Positions 31,901 through 45,937 of a stretch of DNA of 64,000 nt are shown here, piece by piece. The notes under the pieces were generated by a model. The model was not told the origin of the DNA. It searched no databases and saw only the letters and a program-made list of their open reading frames with translations. The first letter of the stretch is position 1. Every line of letters begins with the position of its first letter. The stretch is from the NCBI GenBank assembly GCA_035772405.1, contig JAYKKM010000263.1, positions 4,409,001 to 4,473,000 on the forward strand, read 5' to 3'. The DNA is from Chrysogorgia sp. JL179-B06 (Eukaryota > Cnidaria > Anthozoa > Scleralcyonacea > Chrysogorgiidae). The translations under genes and the position numbers were made by a program.

Positions 31901-33545
31901 TCATAAAGAGATTGCAAACCGGATAAATATCTCGCTGCTTGATCATCTTCAAGAGTACGTGCCTCTTGATACGAATGCTGTTAGGCTGCCTGCGGATGGC
32001 GGGGAGGTTCTTCATGTATCCTGCCATCGGATATACAATCAATTACGCCAGCTTAATAAGAACAAGGCCCCAGGTCCAGACGGAATTCCAAATTGGTTGT
32101 ACAAAGAGTATGCAGAAATCGTTTCCGAACCTGTCACAGAAATTTTGAACTGCTCTTTTAACGAACAAGAACTGCCCAGCCAATGGAAAATTGCCAATAT
32201 AACCCCGTTACCAAAGGTCAACCACCTAAAAAAGGAACTGAGACCTATATCACTAACATCATCCATGTCGAAACTCGCAGAGGAATTCGTGGTGTCCGAT
32301 TATCTAAAGCCCGCTATTGTTAAAATGGTCGACCCTAATCAGTTTGGAACTGTTCCAAACTCGTCCAATGTATTGGCACTTATCAGCATGATTCATGAAT
32401 GGTTAAGAGAAACAGATGGCACAGGTTCCGCAATTAGAGTGCTTCTTTTCGACTACCGTAAGGCGTTCGATTTAATCGACCACACTCTTTTAGTAGAAAA
32501 GCTAAAGTAATTGACCATTCCAAACAGTATCATCAATTGGGTAATAAGTTTCCTTTCCAATAGATCACAAAGGGTTAAATTAGGCTCTGATTGTTTTTCA
32601 GAGTGTGGTGCGGTTCCATCAGGCGTTCCCCAAGGAAATTAGGTCCGTGGTTATTTTTGATCATGATTAATCTATACTCTGGAACAATTTTAAGACCTGG
32701 AAATATGTAGGTGACACTACTGTGTCTGAGGTGGTAAACAAAAACTCCTGTTCTTTGGCACAGTCAGCTGCTGACCAAGTATATGACTGGTCTAAGAGTA
32801 ATCTGTTCAGGTTGAACTGTGACAAATCTAAAGAACTCGTGATCAATTTCTCTAAGATGCAAGCTGATCCCTTCACTGCCATCAACGTAGAGGGTAGTTC
32901 TATCGAGGTCGAATCAAGTGTAAAATTGTTAGGCTTAATTATCAACAATAAGCTAACTTGGAATAGCCATATTGAAAGATTAGTCAACAAAGTTTCTTGT
33001 AGACTATATTTGCTCGTCCAGCTAAAGCGTGCCAAGGTATCATCCGTAGATCTAATTCAGTACTACTGTGCCTGCATTCGCTCCACCATGGACCGCCCAG
33101 TTTGCCATTACGCACTGCCAAAGTACTTGCAAATATATACCCTGGCATCCCATGTCAAGACTCCTTGACGCAAGCTGATTTAAAAACAATAAATGAACAC
33201 CAGGAAATGTTAACAAATAAGCTTTTTTATTCTATAGTGGCTAATGCAGACAATAAGTTGTACGATATTTTGCCTAAACGCCTCTGCAATGCTAGATACT
33301 TTAAGAAGAAATAGAACTTTCTCTCTTCCAGCCGTAAAGACCAAGAGGTTCTTAAACTCTTTTATAATACGAAGTAGCATGTTATATAATGAATTATTTT
33401 AAATTGTAAAGTAATATAAAGTAGGTGTAGTTTTTAAATGTTTAATTGATTATTAATTTTTATCGAAAATTTATATACCTTTTTACTTGATACTGTATAT
33501 GTAAAATTACGCAATTCAGTATTATACTGCAATGTAATTTGTTAA
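28990..33545 (+). mobile_element. CR1/L2-like LINE, split by a hAT insertion
   Basis: ORF2 order: APE endonuclease start (FVPSVLLANAMSLAPKIDEI, DIACFSET, ISGYQLFRRDRKHKAHGGVC) to 29732, then a foreign segment, then resumption at about 31135 with GHFNRLNVSYL, LDLVLTNKSEHYL and GLSDHSTV. RT follows (NKNKAPGPDGIPNWLYKEY, ANITPLPKVN, LRPISLTSSMSK, LFDYRKAFDLIDH), then a degenerate active site (WKYVGDTTV), SVKLLGLIINNKLTWNSHIE, and the C-terminus to about 33313. A 3' UTR and a TCTA tail close it at 33545. Several stops and frameshifts make it inactive. GHFN replaces the usual GDFN. Confidence 0.75.
29733..31134 (-). mobile_element. hAT deletion derivative nested in the LINE
   Basis: The ends are CACAGG at 29733 and CCTGTG at about 31128-31133, inside reading-frame-continuous LINE endonuclease sequence. 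A minus-strand remnant at 30705-30945 encodes a hAT dimerisation region (ATGERSFSATRRLKTWL, then VHKQRTEKLDLVSVANEF). The rest of the transposase is missing. A poly-C run (31098-31115) lies near the right end. It inserted after the LINE. Confidence 0.6.
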
Positions 33546-33943
33546 TAAATCTATCTATCTATCTATCTATCTATCTCATCTATCCCTCCCATCTATCCCT
33601 CCCATCTATCCCTCCCATCTATCCCTCCCATCTATCCCTCCCATCTATCCCTCCCATCTATCCCTCCCATCTATCCCTCCCATCTATCCCTCCCATCTAT
33701 CCCTCCCATCTATCCCTCCCATCTATCCCTCCCATCTATCCCTCCCATCTATCCCTCCCATCTATCCCTCCCATCTATCCCTCCCATCTATCCCTCCCAT
33801 CTATCCCTCCCATCTATCCCTCCCATCTATCCCTCCCATCTATCCATCCTATCCATCCTATCCAATCCCATCCCATCCCATCCCATCCCATCCCATCCCA
33901 TCCCATCCATCTATCTATCTATCTATCTATCTATCTAAATATA
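33546..33943 (+). repeat. LINE-tail microsatellite grown into a 13-bp minisatellite
   Basis: TCTA repeats at the LINE tail (33548-33575) pass into about 20 exact copies of a 13-bp unit ATCTATCCCTCCC (to about 33843), then CCATCCTAT and CCCAT variants (33844-33908), then TCTA again (33910-33938). All frames are open across it; it is not coding. Confidence 0.85.
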
Positions 33944-34068
33944 TTTAGTTATCTTTTACACAGCTTCTAGGTAGACCAGAACTAAGAATTTTATTTGTAA
34001 TTTTTATTTCTGATAGAACTACCGTGTTTAAATAAATTTTATCTATCTATCTATCTATCTATCTATCA

Positions 34069-34330
34069 GATAAAGTTGATTCTTAACGGGAAGCCATCGG
34101 AGCTCTTTTAAATGTGATATCACGTGCTCATGTTTTCTTGTTTGTAATAATACGTGTAGCAAAGTTCTGAACTTTCTGTAGTCTCTTTATATTGTATTGC
34201 GCGGTATTTGACCATATCGTGGAACAATAATACAGCTTACTCAGCACTAGCTAGAGCATTGAATGCTTAGCTCTGTTAATTTGAGCAAGTTTCGAGATAC
34301 AATTAAGTCAACTGAATTATATGTTCGTTA
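34069..34330 (-). mobile_element. Antisense LINE RT C-terminal fragment in copy A
   Basis: Minus strand: KLYYCSTIWSNTAQYNIKRL then KVQNFATRIITNKKT, stop, and a remnant of the LKELRWLPVK motif in another frame. The same piece is in copy B at 38581-38840. Confidence 0.55.
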
Positions 34331-35136
34331 TAGGAAAGATGTTCATTCAAAATAATTCCTAGGTCGTTAGCAAAGAACACAGGTTTAATCTCTTCATCTA
34401 ATGTCACTCTCCAACTGCTCGAGTTCGTCTAGTCTTTTGGTAAGCTTTTCAATTTCCGCTAACAGTTCGTTTTGATTCATAATTTGTTTGTTTGAACCAC
34501 TGCTGCCACCAGTGTAATAAATATACAATATAGTCTTTATTAACAATATATACGAGTTCAAGGCTATGTTATCTTATTTCTGAGCTAAGTTAACCAACAC
34601 GCCAGCAGTTGCGTCATTGCATATACAACCGTCTTGCATGTACTTGTCATGCCTAACTATTTAACAACTAACATTATTCACTACACAGGTAATCTTTCTT
34701 CTCAGCCTTGGTCCACTTTTCTATCTGGTTTGGTACAATCTGTGACATCTTCAAGTTCTTCAATACCAAAATCCTTCATTTCAGCTGCAGCAATACGATA
34801 ATCAATAACTTTATATATTATAATTTTAGGATCATTTGCAATTATGAGCACAACAAAGGTGACTTTTTGTCACCAAATTCAATACTGGACCATGCTAATA
34901 TTAGTAACCAACAAGTTACTAAAATTACAGAAGTTACTACGGGACATGCAAGTGAAGCAATTATCCATGAAATCGCCCAAAGGATATCGCTGGCTGGGCT
35001 GGCATCCGAGGTTTTTCTTATAATTTGAAATGTTTATGTGATGCTAGTTACTTTCATGCAGATGTGAAAGAGACCTACACTTCAATGACTTTCAGGATTG
35101 TAAGATTTGCACTTGATTTACATTGCAAGAATCCCA
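34069..35136. repeat. Segmental duplication, copy A (1,068 bp)
   Basis: This is nearly identical to 38581-39643. Differences seen include a 6-bp GGGCTG-type expansion near 34996 and single substitutions. It starts right after a TCTA tail, as copy B does, and stops abruptly at 35136 where a LINE RT begins. The first ~260 bp are antisense LINE C-terminus. The plus-strand frame from about 34840 reads ITEVTTGHASEAIIHEIAQR; not recognised. Confidence 0.85.
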
Positions 35137-37620
<2,484 letters not shown>

Positions 37621-38460
37621 ATGTATATCGGAACGACCTTTAGATTGTCCAATTTAGGGAGAATTGTTCCCTTTGTTATTGGAGACAAACAAATTAAAAG
37701 AGTTGTAACTACAAAATACCTCGGAGTTCATTTAGATGAAAACCTTAAGTGGGATGAACATATCAATACATTATGTATAAAAGTAGGTCGATCTATCAGT
37801 GGTCTAAGGCAGGCTCGTGATTATGTTTCTTTGAATGTACTTAAAATCATATATAATGCTCTAATACAGCCTGTCTTTGACTACTGTGATGTTGTATGGG
37901 GTAGCTTAAATAAAGGACTTGCTAGTAATATTCAAAAACTACAAAATCGAGCTGCCCGCATTATTACCTACCAAGGCTACGATGTGAGGTCAGCTGATAT
38001 ATTAAATGATTTAAATTGGTGTAATTTGGTAGCGAGAAGAGAAAAACGTCTCAATATGTTTATGTACGATACAATTAATTGTAACGTGCCTAAATATTTG
38101 AGTGATATTTTCTCCAAATGTTCCAAAAGTAACCCGTACAAATCTCGACTTAGAGATAATGAGCTTAATGTGGAAATCACGCATATTCCAAATACTGAAT
38201 ATTATAAGAGATCTTTCTCATATAGAGGTGCTGTACAGTGGAACTCTCTGTCTCATGAACTTAAGTCTTCTGAATCGAAAGCGATTTTTAAAAGAAAACT
38301 ATCATCGCTATTGGACAAATCAGTTGACAATTAACTAATTGGTTTAATTTATAATTTGTACCTAATTTTTACTTGTATATAGTAATTATATAGTTGTACG
38401 GCTTTCATGGAAAGAAGTTGTAAGACTTATGAAACTACCGTATTTTAAATAAAAAAGTGA
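37621..38460 (+). mobile_element. LINE RT C-terminal fragment with 3' UTR
   Basis: An intact 230-residue frame reads TTKYLGVHLDENLKWDEHIN, PVFDYCDVVWGSL, LQNRAARIITYQGYDVRSAD, RSFSYRGAVQWNSLSHELKS and stops at 38332. This is the thumb and C-terminal part of a CR1/L2 ORF2. A ~125-bp 3' UTR ends AACTACCGTATTTTAAATAAA, the same 3' end as the one in front of copy A (34018-34038). Confidence 0.7.
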
Positions 38461-38540
38461 ATCAATCCCATCTATCCCATCTATCCCATCTATCCCTCCC
38501 ATCTATCCCTCCCATCTATCCATCCCATCTATCCCATCCC

Positions 38541-38576
<36 letters not shown>
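38461..38576 (+). repeat. TCTATCCC / TCTA simple repeat
   Basis: This is the tail of the preceding LINE: CATCTATCCC variants followed by TCTA units, directly before copy B of the segmental duplication. Confidence 0.8.
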
Positions 38577-38577
<1 letters not shown>

Positions 38578-38580
38578 GCA

Positions 38581-39643
38581 GATAAAGTTGATCCTTAACG
38601 GGAAGCCATCGGAGCTCTTTTAAATGTGGTATCACGTGCTCGTGTTTTCTTGTTTGTAATAATACGTGTAGCAAAGTTCTGAACTTTCTGTAGTCTCTTT
38701 ATATTGTATTGCGCGGTATTTGACCATATCGTGGAACAATAATACAGCTTACTCAGCACTAGCTAGAGCATTGAATGCTTAGCTCTGTTAATTTGAGCAA
38801 GTTTCGAGATACAATTAAGTCAACTGAATTATATGTTCGTTATAGGAAAGATGTTCATTCAAAATAATTCCTAGGTCGTTAGCAAAGAACACAGGTTTAA
38901 TCTCTTCATCTAATGTCACTCTCCAACTGCTCGAGTTCGTCTAGTCTTTTGGTAAGCTTTTCAATTTCCGCTAACAGTTCGTTTTGATTCATAATTTGTT
39001 TGTTTGAACCACTGCTGCCACCAGTGTAATAAATATACAATATAGTCTTTATTAACAATATATACGAGTTCAAGGCTATGTTATCTTATTTCTGAGCTAA
39101 GTTAACCAACACGCCAGCAGTTGCGTCATTGCATATACAACCGTCTTGCATGTACTTGTCATGCCTAACTATTTAACAACTAACATTATTCACTACACAG
39201 GTAATCTTTCTTCTCAGCCTTGGTCCACTTTTCTATCTGGTTTGGTACAATCTGTGACATCTTCAAGTTCTTCAATACCAAAATCCTTCATTTCAGCTGC
39301 AACAATACGATAATCAATAACTTTATATATTATAATTTTAGGATCATTTGCAATTATGAGCACAACAAAGGTGACTTTTTGTCACCAAATTCAATACTGG
39401 ACCATGCTAATATTAGTAACCAACAAGTTACTAAAATTACAGAAGTTACTACGGGACATGCAAGTGAAGCAATTATCCATGAAATCGCCCAAAGGATATC
39501 GCTGGCTGGCATCCGAGGTTTTTCTTATAATTTGAAATGTTTATGTGATGCTAGTTACTTTCATGCAGATGTGAAAGAGACCTACACTTCAATGACTTTC
39601 AGGATTGTAAGATTTGCACTTGATTTACATTGCAAGAATCCCA
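38581..39643. repeat. Segmental duplication, copy B (1,063 bp)
   Basis: Near-identical to 34069-35136. Unlike copy A it continues without a break into 39644-40140, so copy B shows the ancestral right-hand continuation and copy A was cut by the LINE at 35137. Confidence 0.85.
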
Positions 39644-40140
39644 AAGCACTAGATTCTATGCGAGAATTCATCGTACTTCCAAGCAATTGTCTTATAAGGT
39701 AAATCATGATACAGCAACATTTGATCTGGTTATAGTTCACAATGATGAAGGTTCCATCACCAGAAAGAGGCTCTGCAGCAGTTACTGTAGCAGGTCGTCG
39801 TCTGGTATGCAAGATCTTCGTCACATTGGTTCTGCCCAACATAACACTATGCATACATGGGGATGCAGTTTCGCTGAAAGATATTGTGGAAGAATTTGTT
39901 CCGTGACAGTGTCATTGTATGACATTGATACCGTTATTCGTTTGGTAGGGCGTCATCGTTTTGTTTAGGAAATGTAGTAATTCCTGACAGTGATAATCAG
40001 GTGCCTGTACACAGCAGAAAGCGTTTAGAAGCGATGTTACAAGAGAGAAACGGTTGAAAGAAGAGATGATAGAATTTTTAGAAAGTGATACTTTGGACCT
40101 GAGAAGAATATTTGACCAAATCGAGAATGAGAAGGTACCC
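39370..40140 (+). pseudogene. Unrecognised coding-like sequence, degenerate
   Basis: A frame from about 39370 to 39702 reads EAIIHEIAQRISLAGIRGFS, CLCDASYFHADVKETYTSM and KNPKALDSMREFIVLPSNC, with an AAG|GTAAAT donor-like end. Frame-shifted pieces follow: VTVAGRRLVCKIFVTLVLPN near 39780 and EEMIEFLESDTLDLRRIFD near 40060. A shortened third copy occurs at 40142-40413. The protein family is not recognised; an old transposon or host gene fragment is equally possible. Confidence 0.35.
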
Positions 40141-40141
40141 C

Positions 40142-40413
40142 ATACATGAAGTTACTTTGGGACATGCAAATGAAGCAATTATCCATGAAATCGCCCAAAG
40201 GATCGCTGACATCCGAGGTTTTTCTTATAATTTGTTTATGCGATACTAGTTATTTTCATGCAGATGTGAATGACTTTCAGGATTGTAAGATTTGCACTTG
40301 ATTTACATTGCAAGAACCCCAAAGCACTAGATTCTATGCAATAATTTATCGTACTTCCAAGCAATTGTCTTATAAGGTAAATCATGATACAGCAATTTAT
40401 GGATCTTTTCATT
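40142..40413 (+). repeat. Third, diverged copy of the duplicated coding-like unit
   Basis: Similar to 39440-39720 with deletions (GGATCGCTGACATCCGAGG, GACTTTCAGGATTGTAAGAT). It lies 500 bp after the corresponding part of copy B, so this unit has also been tandemly duplicated locally. Confidence 0.6.
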
Positions 40414-41012
40414 TGCAGAACTACCAAAAGATAATCTGTTTTGCAGGAAAGCATCTACTATTTGAGACAATATTGTTATACCGTTATTGTTAAATAACTA
40501 TTAGTTCTAAAATCATTCTTTCACAAACATGCTGTATTTGGATAATATACAAGATGCATGTATACTGGGGGTATAGTAAATAAGCTTATTACACGATTGA
40601 GTCGGTTTTCTTTGATGTACCGCGGGCTTTATCTAGCATAAAGACCACGAATACTAATTAGATAAGAAATGAAGGAAAAAACTAGGGAAATCTTTGTCCA
40701 AGGTGGATAAAATGGACAAAATTTTGTTGGAAAGCCTCCTCACTCATGAAATAAGTCAGATAAAGCCCTCGGATGCTGTGCGTCCTCAGGTCTTTATATA
40801 GCATAAAGCCCTCCTTCTTGGGCTTTATCTCTTACTTCAAACACTCATTAATAATTCATGAGGAAAAGACAAAAGAAAATCACTGCCGTATCGTGTCTTT
40901 AAATGTGATAAATATTCTCACTGGGAGATCCACCAAGCTAGGCCATTAGAAGGGGAAGTAACCTACATACCATTAGCATAAAGGGAGGAAAACCCCGGGG
41001 GACAATATTTAT
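40414..41012. other. Spacer with inverted GCTTTAT motifs
   Basis: GGGCTTTATCTAGCATAAAGACC (40625-40647) is an inverted match of GGTCTTTATATAGCATAAAGCCC (40790-40812), and further GGGCTTTATC occurs at 40819. This could be one end of the DIRS-like element downstream or an independent inverted-repeat element. Confidence 0.35.
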
Positions 41013-41026
41013 GGGTATATAAAGGG
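41013..41026 (+). promoter_or_regulatory. TATA box of the Gag gene
   Basis: GGGTATATAAAGGG lies about 130 bp before the Gag ATG and about 25-30 bp before a likely transcription start around 41045-41055. A GC-rich ACCCCGGGGG block stands 20 bp upstream. Confidence 0.5.
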
Positions 41027-41154
41027 TAGAAAACACAGATTCCACGCATTTAGAGGTTTGCTCAAGAACAGCTTCGCTCACTCCAGGAAGAATTTAATAT
41101 TCTTGACAAACTCCAGAACGTGTCGCGACTGAGCCAAGAAAAATTTGAGGAAGG

Positions 41155-43080
41155 ATGGCAGAACCTATCCCTTTGCAGGCGATCGATATTCAAGAAGTCA
41201 TGGCTCAATTGCCAGCCGTGGCTAATAACGTACCAAACGAAATTCCTGATGCTCCACCAGCGAACGCCGAACAGCGAGCTCCGCAAGATGTCCCTCCTCC
41301 CTTACCCCAGGTTAGTTTCTTTTTCCTTTTGAGTTGAAGGCATAGCCGCGTATACACGTTCGCTTATCCCTATGATTTTGCCATATTATTTCGCTACATA
41401 TCTGCCTTTGACATGTCCCTTGGCGTTATGCCAGGGATGATATCATGTGTATCGTATATTTCATTAGGATCTCTTTTATTCCCACACCGACATTGACTGT
41501 ATTTACAAAAGGGAAATCTCTTTATACCTACTTGAACTGTGTGAGACAATAATGTCTTTCGAATTATTACTGTATGTACTAGTTTTCGGTAACCGCTACG
41601 TGAGGCAAGATCTTTTTAAAATGCGGAGAGGGCGGTATGAAAAGCACCTCTGTATGAGTCAACACAGCTCAACTGGCAGAATTTTGAAAAGTCTTGGTGT
41701 GAGGCAAAGTTTGACAAGCCACTGTGTGAGGCAGCAATTTGGAAAGCCACTGTGTGAGGCAGCAATTTGGAAAGCCACTGTGTGAGGCAGCAATTTGGAA
41801 AGCCACTGTGTGAGGCAGCAATTTGGAAAGCCACTGTGTGAGGCTGAATTTGGGAAAGCCACTGTGTGTAAGGCAGCAATTTCGGAAAGCCACTGTGTGA
41901 GGCAGAATTTTAGCAAAGCCACTGTGTGAGGCAGAATTTTAGAAAAACCACTGTATAAGGCAGATTTTCGAATAGCCACTGTCTGAGGCAGCATTTCCAT
42001 GCACTGTGTCAGGCATGATTTTGAAAGGCCATTGTGTCAGTGAGACAGGATTTTGACAGGCTTCTCTGCGAGGCGACACTTTGGTAAGGCCACTGTGTGA
42101 TGCGGGGGAGGTATAGTAAAACCGCCATTATGTTTTCGAATTATTTTCCTGGCAATTTGCTTTCTTGTCGTCCTGTCTCGAGAGGGGCAAACTAGAAACG
42201 CCTTATACCCTGTCTACGACGGAGTTCTTGGTCGGGCGCTTGATAGCAAATTACCATCGTGAAAAAAGGGGGGAATTGCTCTTCAATTTCTTGTCACCTA
42301 CTTAATTATGTGTTTACACGTATAATTTGGTCATGGTACACGTTATTTACAAAATACCCACCGGGTTAAGTTATGCGTGACGATGTAGTACAATGAACGG
42401 TACTTTTATTAATTTTGCTTATCTGACGACTATTTGTTAATATTTTACTCAAAGTTACTGTAAAATTGGCCGTGGCAAAAAATAAATAAATAAATAAAAC
42501 AAAAATAAATAAATAAATAAAGTTATCTCCTTTCATTTCTTCCTTATAGCCAGTTACTTTGTAGGGCTTAAAAGCTCGCATGGACACTTTATCTCAAATT
42601 ACGAATGCCAAAACCGTGACCGTGGTTCTGGCGCAACTACAAAATGAACTCATGAAACCAGCAGGTAAATTTGATTCTTACGTTGCCCTTTCTTCACTCG
42701 AGAACGTGGTTGACGTCGCTCGACAGACCAACCACACCAATGCGAATCGCTACAACACAATATATAAACAAGTTCGTAATTTGCAACACCTTCCCCAGTT
42801 CCAGTCTCTCCTCCTCAAGTTGGTGGGCGAAAAGGAGGACGTGGAGATTTCGAAGATCGTGGAGAAATCTCTGAAAGCTCGACCCCCTTCCGACATACCC
42901 ACACGATCTGATCCTGTCCCACCTACATCAAGAAGTTTCCGTTCCGTGCCATACTTGCCACGTGACCGCTATCGTTATACCGGCCCCCAGAGGCCATATA
43001 ATTCACAATCTCTGCTCTGTTATAACTGTCGTCAACCTGGCCACTTTGCTCGGGACTGCCGTGTACCTAGAAGACGGTGA
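41155..43080 (+). CDS. gag: Spliced Gag-like protein with CCHC knuckle, 223 aa
   Basis: Exon 1 is 41155-41310 (52 codons, starting MAEPIPLQAIDIQEVM and ending PPPLPQ at CAG|GTTAGT). Exon 2 is 42565-43080 after TTTGTAG, with phase 0 kept (GLKARMDTLSQI). The C-terminus holds a retroviral-type zinc knuckle CYNCRQPGHFARDC followed by a basic tail. The intron contains a 28-bp satellite. Reverse transcriptase of DIRS type follows downstream on the same strand, which makes a retroelement nucleic-acid-binding Gag the best call. Some DIRS elements are reported to contain spliceosomal introns, which would fit. Confidence 0.65.
41690..42100 (+). repeat. 28-bp tandem repeat in the Gag intron
   Basis: Units of the form GCCACTGTGTGAGGCAGCAA plus TTTGGAAA; the first four are nearly exact, later ones decay (GCAGAATTTTAGCAAA, GCAGATTTTCGAATA) toward 42,100. 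About 13 units. ORFs on both strands over this array are artefacts. Confidence 0.8.
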
Positions 43081-43199
43081 AGGATGCATGAACGAAATAC
43101 CATGTGTGACCTTTTATATTACAATTTAATGGAATGAAATATGTGTGACATAATAAAAACGTTAAGATCACTACATATGTTATTTACAGCGTGTATGAA

Positions 43200-43290
43200 T
43201 CTATACTATTTTAAAAATAAATAAAAAAAAACAAAAAACACAAAAAAACAAACAAAAAAACCCCAAAAAAAAACAACAAACAGAATATAT
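43200..43290 (+). repeat. A-rich low-complexity stretch
   Basis: Runs of A with single C or T interruptions between Gag and reverse transcriptase; possibly an old poly(A) insertion boundary. Confidence 0.5.
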
Positions 43291-43404
43291 AATATTCATA
43301 AAATACACGAGTCTCTGTTCCTTTTTTGTATTCTACTATGTATGATTTAATTGCATGAAGGATCACATAATTGTATTCCCGACCTTGATTCGGACCGTTT
43401 TTTA

Positions 43405-44742
43405 TTCTTTTAAGGCTGGCAACCTGGAAAATTTTAACACTGCGTTGCAGTATGCCCAAAATGCCATACGCCAGCAGGAGTGGTGCTCTATTGAGCCAGA
43501 TCATAATTTACCCATTGGCCCCCTCCCTCCCCTCGCATGGGTCGCATCTGGTCGTGTACAGTCCTCCCCTAATTGGTTATGCTTTAGAGACCCGGACAAA
43601 TTTATTGCGGGTCAGATCCACAAACACGCATCGTTTTGGGGTCGCATCCTACAAGGAAATCCAAAACACAATGAACTCATGAATTATATCCAAAATGGCG
43701 TAAACATATTCTCCTTTTTTTGCCCGTTCCAAGGCTCATTTGCTGGCAAGCACTATAACAGCCCGTCTCCCCCAATTGCAATCTTTCCCAATAATCACTC
43801 GTGCCATGGCTTCGGAGTTTATCACTAATACTATTCTGGAACGCGTACGCAATGGTTCCCTATTAGTCGTCGGGGAAGTTGGACAAGTGTCTCCTCCACG
43901 TTTGGTTATGCCATTAACTGTAGAACCCTCGAAGCCACGTTTATGCCATGACGAGCGTTTTCTTAACTTGTGGATTATCGATCTGCCTTTTAGTCTGGAC
44001 TCCCTAGCTGATTTACCTAGATATGTTGGGAGTGGACACTATCAAACCGTCCTACATGATAAGAATGGTTATGACCATATAATTTTATCAGACAACAGTT
44101 GCACATATTTTGGGCTTCAATGGGCTGGATGTTTTTTTTGTTACCGTACCATCCCTTCTGGTTGGAAGGCCAGCGCCTACATTTATCATACTGTGGGCCT
44201 GGCGGCCACAAGTCATATTCGTTCATTGAATGTCCCATGCTCTCAGTATATAGATGACCGTCATCTCGGACAACTTCGCCTTCCACAGGCTACGCCAACA
44301 AGCCATCTAACTTCGCTCTAGCTGAGGAAGCGGCCTACATCGCGTGCCACATTCTTATTGAGCTGGGTTACTTTATTGGTCTGAAGAAGTCTATTTTAAT
44401 CCTTCGACGTGTCGTCCCATTCCTGGGTTTTCTCTCCGATTCTGTTAAGCAAGCTTTTATTTTACCACAGGGAAAAATTAAGAAGTTCACTACTTTACGA
44501 GAATCTATCTTATCTAAAAAATCTGTGTCCAAAAAGAATCTACAGAAACTCGGAGGGAAAATCATATCTTTCATTTTGGCAGTCCCTGCTGCTCGCTTGT
44601 ATGCATCTGCGGTCTTTCAGGCTGTTTCGAAGGCAACTACTATGAATCGATCGGTACCCATGACTGGCGATTTGGCTACGGAAATTTCTTCCTGGCGGTT
44701 TTTGGATACGTGTATCCAAAGTGAAAGTATAGTGAAAATATA
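43405..44742 (+). pseudogene. pol: DIRS-like reverse transcriptase / RNase H, frameshifted
   Basis: Upstream part: NTALQYAQNAIRQQEW, GRVQSSPNWLCFRDPDKFI, CPFQGSFAGKHYNSP. A frameshift near 43812 leads to FITNTILERVRNGSLLVVGE, KPRLCHDERFLNLWI, VLHDKNGYDHIILSDNS and the active site QYIDDRHLGQL (44245-44277), the YIDD form usual in DIRS/Ngaro elements. A second shift near 44286 leads to the connection/RNase H part (SNFALAEEAAYIACHIL, FLGFLSDSVKQAFILP) ending at 44742. No methyltransferase or tyrosine recombinase follows, so the element is 3'-truncated. Confidence 0.7.
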
Positions 44743-45405
44743 ATACGATTCGTCCTGATTTGCATAAACTTTATCTTTGATTTTCTCGGCTTAGACAACA
44801 TCGATTTTCAAAATTACTACGCCAATGAACTTATCAAATGGGTCGCAGCACGTGTTTTATCAGATCTATAGAACACTCGGGCTACGCCCTCGTGTTTTAT
44901 ATCTGATAAAACACTGCTGCTCGTTTATTAAACAATACACAACATACTGTAAACAGAGCGATAGAAACTTGAAATATACTGTTTATATTAAACGAATGTA
45001 TAGCGAGAATAAAAGACTGTTGTTGGTGACTGACGTTTTGACAGCCTCAGGGGCGGTCAAAATAACCTAGAGATCAGATAATGATTTACAAAGTAGAAGA
45101 TTATGTATCTTCAAAATATAATCATTTCGAGCAAAAATTCCAAGACTACATAAACAACAAACTAAATATACGAACTAAATATAGACAAGTATAATCACGT
45201 CATTAAATATCCAGTAGTTGTAGTCAGGCATCTTCAAAAAGTCAGAAAAGGAATTAAGTTGTCTTTGAACAAAAGTGTTCAAAACAGGTCGTATCTCATC
45301 ATCAAACTCCCCGCTTTTTCACATCAGACTATATATATATATTTAAATTGTTGTTGAATTTCTGTTGAACAGACATATTAATTTGTTTGGTGTTTCTGTT
45401 GTTTC
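44743..45405. other. Spacer with a 76-bp foldback
   Basis: GCAGCACGTGTTTTATCAGA at 44845 is inverted at the end (TCTGATAAAACACTGCTGC, to 44920) with a CGGGCTACGCCCTCG centre. This is a small palindromic repeat. Otherwise AT-rich sequence without a gene. Confidence 0.5.
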
Positions 45406-45410
45406 ACAGC

Positions 45411-45895
45411 CAAGTATTCAAAGTCCTTGAGCAATGAACAAGAACATGTGATTCCTTCATTAGATGAAGGTATGTGACCAGGTGTCACGTTTTATTTCTA
45501 TTATTTACTATCTTTTGTTGTTGATATATGGTGTACTATAAATGATTATTGTATAATTTAATTTATTTAGTTCCCCTTGATCCAAGGGGATGTATGTCTG
45601 TACATCCGCAAAGAGTGCGTGATCCAATCACTGGATCCAGGTAGGCGTGGCCAGGTTTTATTTCTATTATTTACTATATTTTGTTGTTGATATACGGTGT
45701 ACTATAAATGATTATTGTATAATTTAATTTATTTAGTTCCCATTGATCCAAGGGGATGTGTGTACATCTGCAAAGAGTGCGTGATCGAATCACTAGATCC
45801 AGGTAGGCGTGGCCAGGTTTTATTTCTATTTATCATAATTTACTATCTTTTCATGTTGATATACTGTAAATGAAGATTGTACAATTTAATTTATT
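45411..45895 (+). repeat. 2.7 copies of a ~175-bp tandem repeat containing an exon-like segment
   Basis: An exon-like stretch (acceptor TTTCACAG at 45410, ending GATGAAG|GTATGTG) encodes KYSKSLSNEQEHVIPSLDE. Then two ~175-bp units each hold a TTTATTTAG acceptor, about 70 bp starting TTCCC(C/A)TTGATCCAAGGGG, and a GATCCAG|GTAGGCG donor. The first unit encodes VPLDPRGCMSVHPQRVRDPI in phase. The second has a 4-bp deletion. A third intron copy lacks the exon. The look is that of a duplicated small exon with its introns; the gene is not identified. Confidence 0.5.
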
Positions 45896-45937
45896 TAAAT
45901 GATACATGGATGATCGTCACGCTCATATCCTCTGAAA

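Noticed and set aside
33539..33970. 143-residue Ile/Tyr/Pro/Ser repeat protein
   Set aside because: It translates TCTA and the 13-bp minisatellite; every frame is open.
41690..42100. 28-bp repeat array as CRISPR repeats
   Set aside because: There are no spacers between units and the array decays gradually as a satellite does; it lies in an intron.
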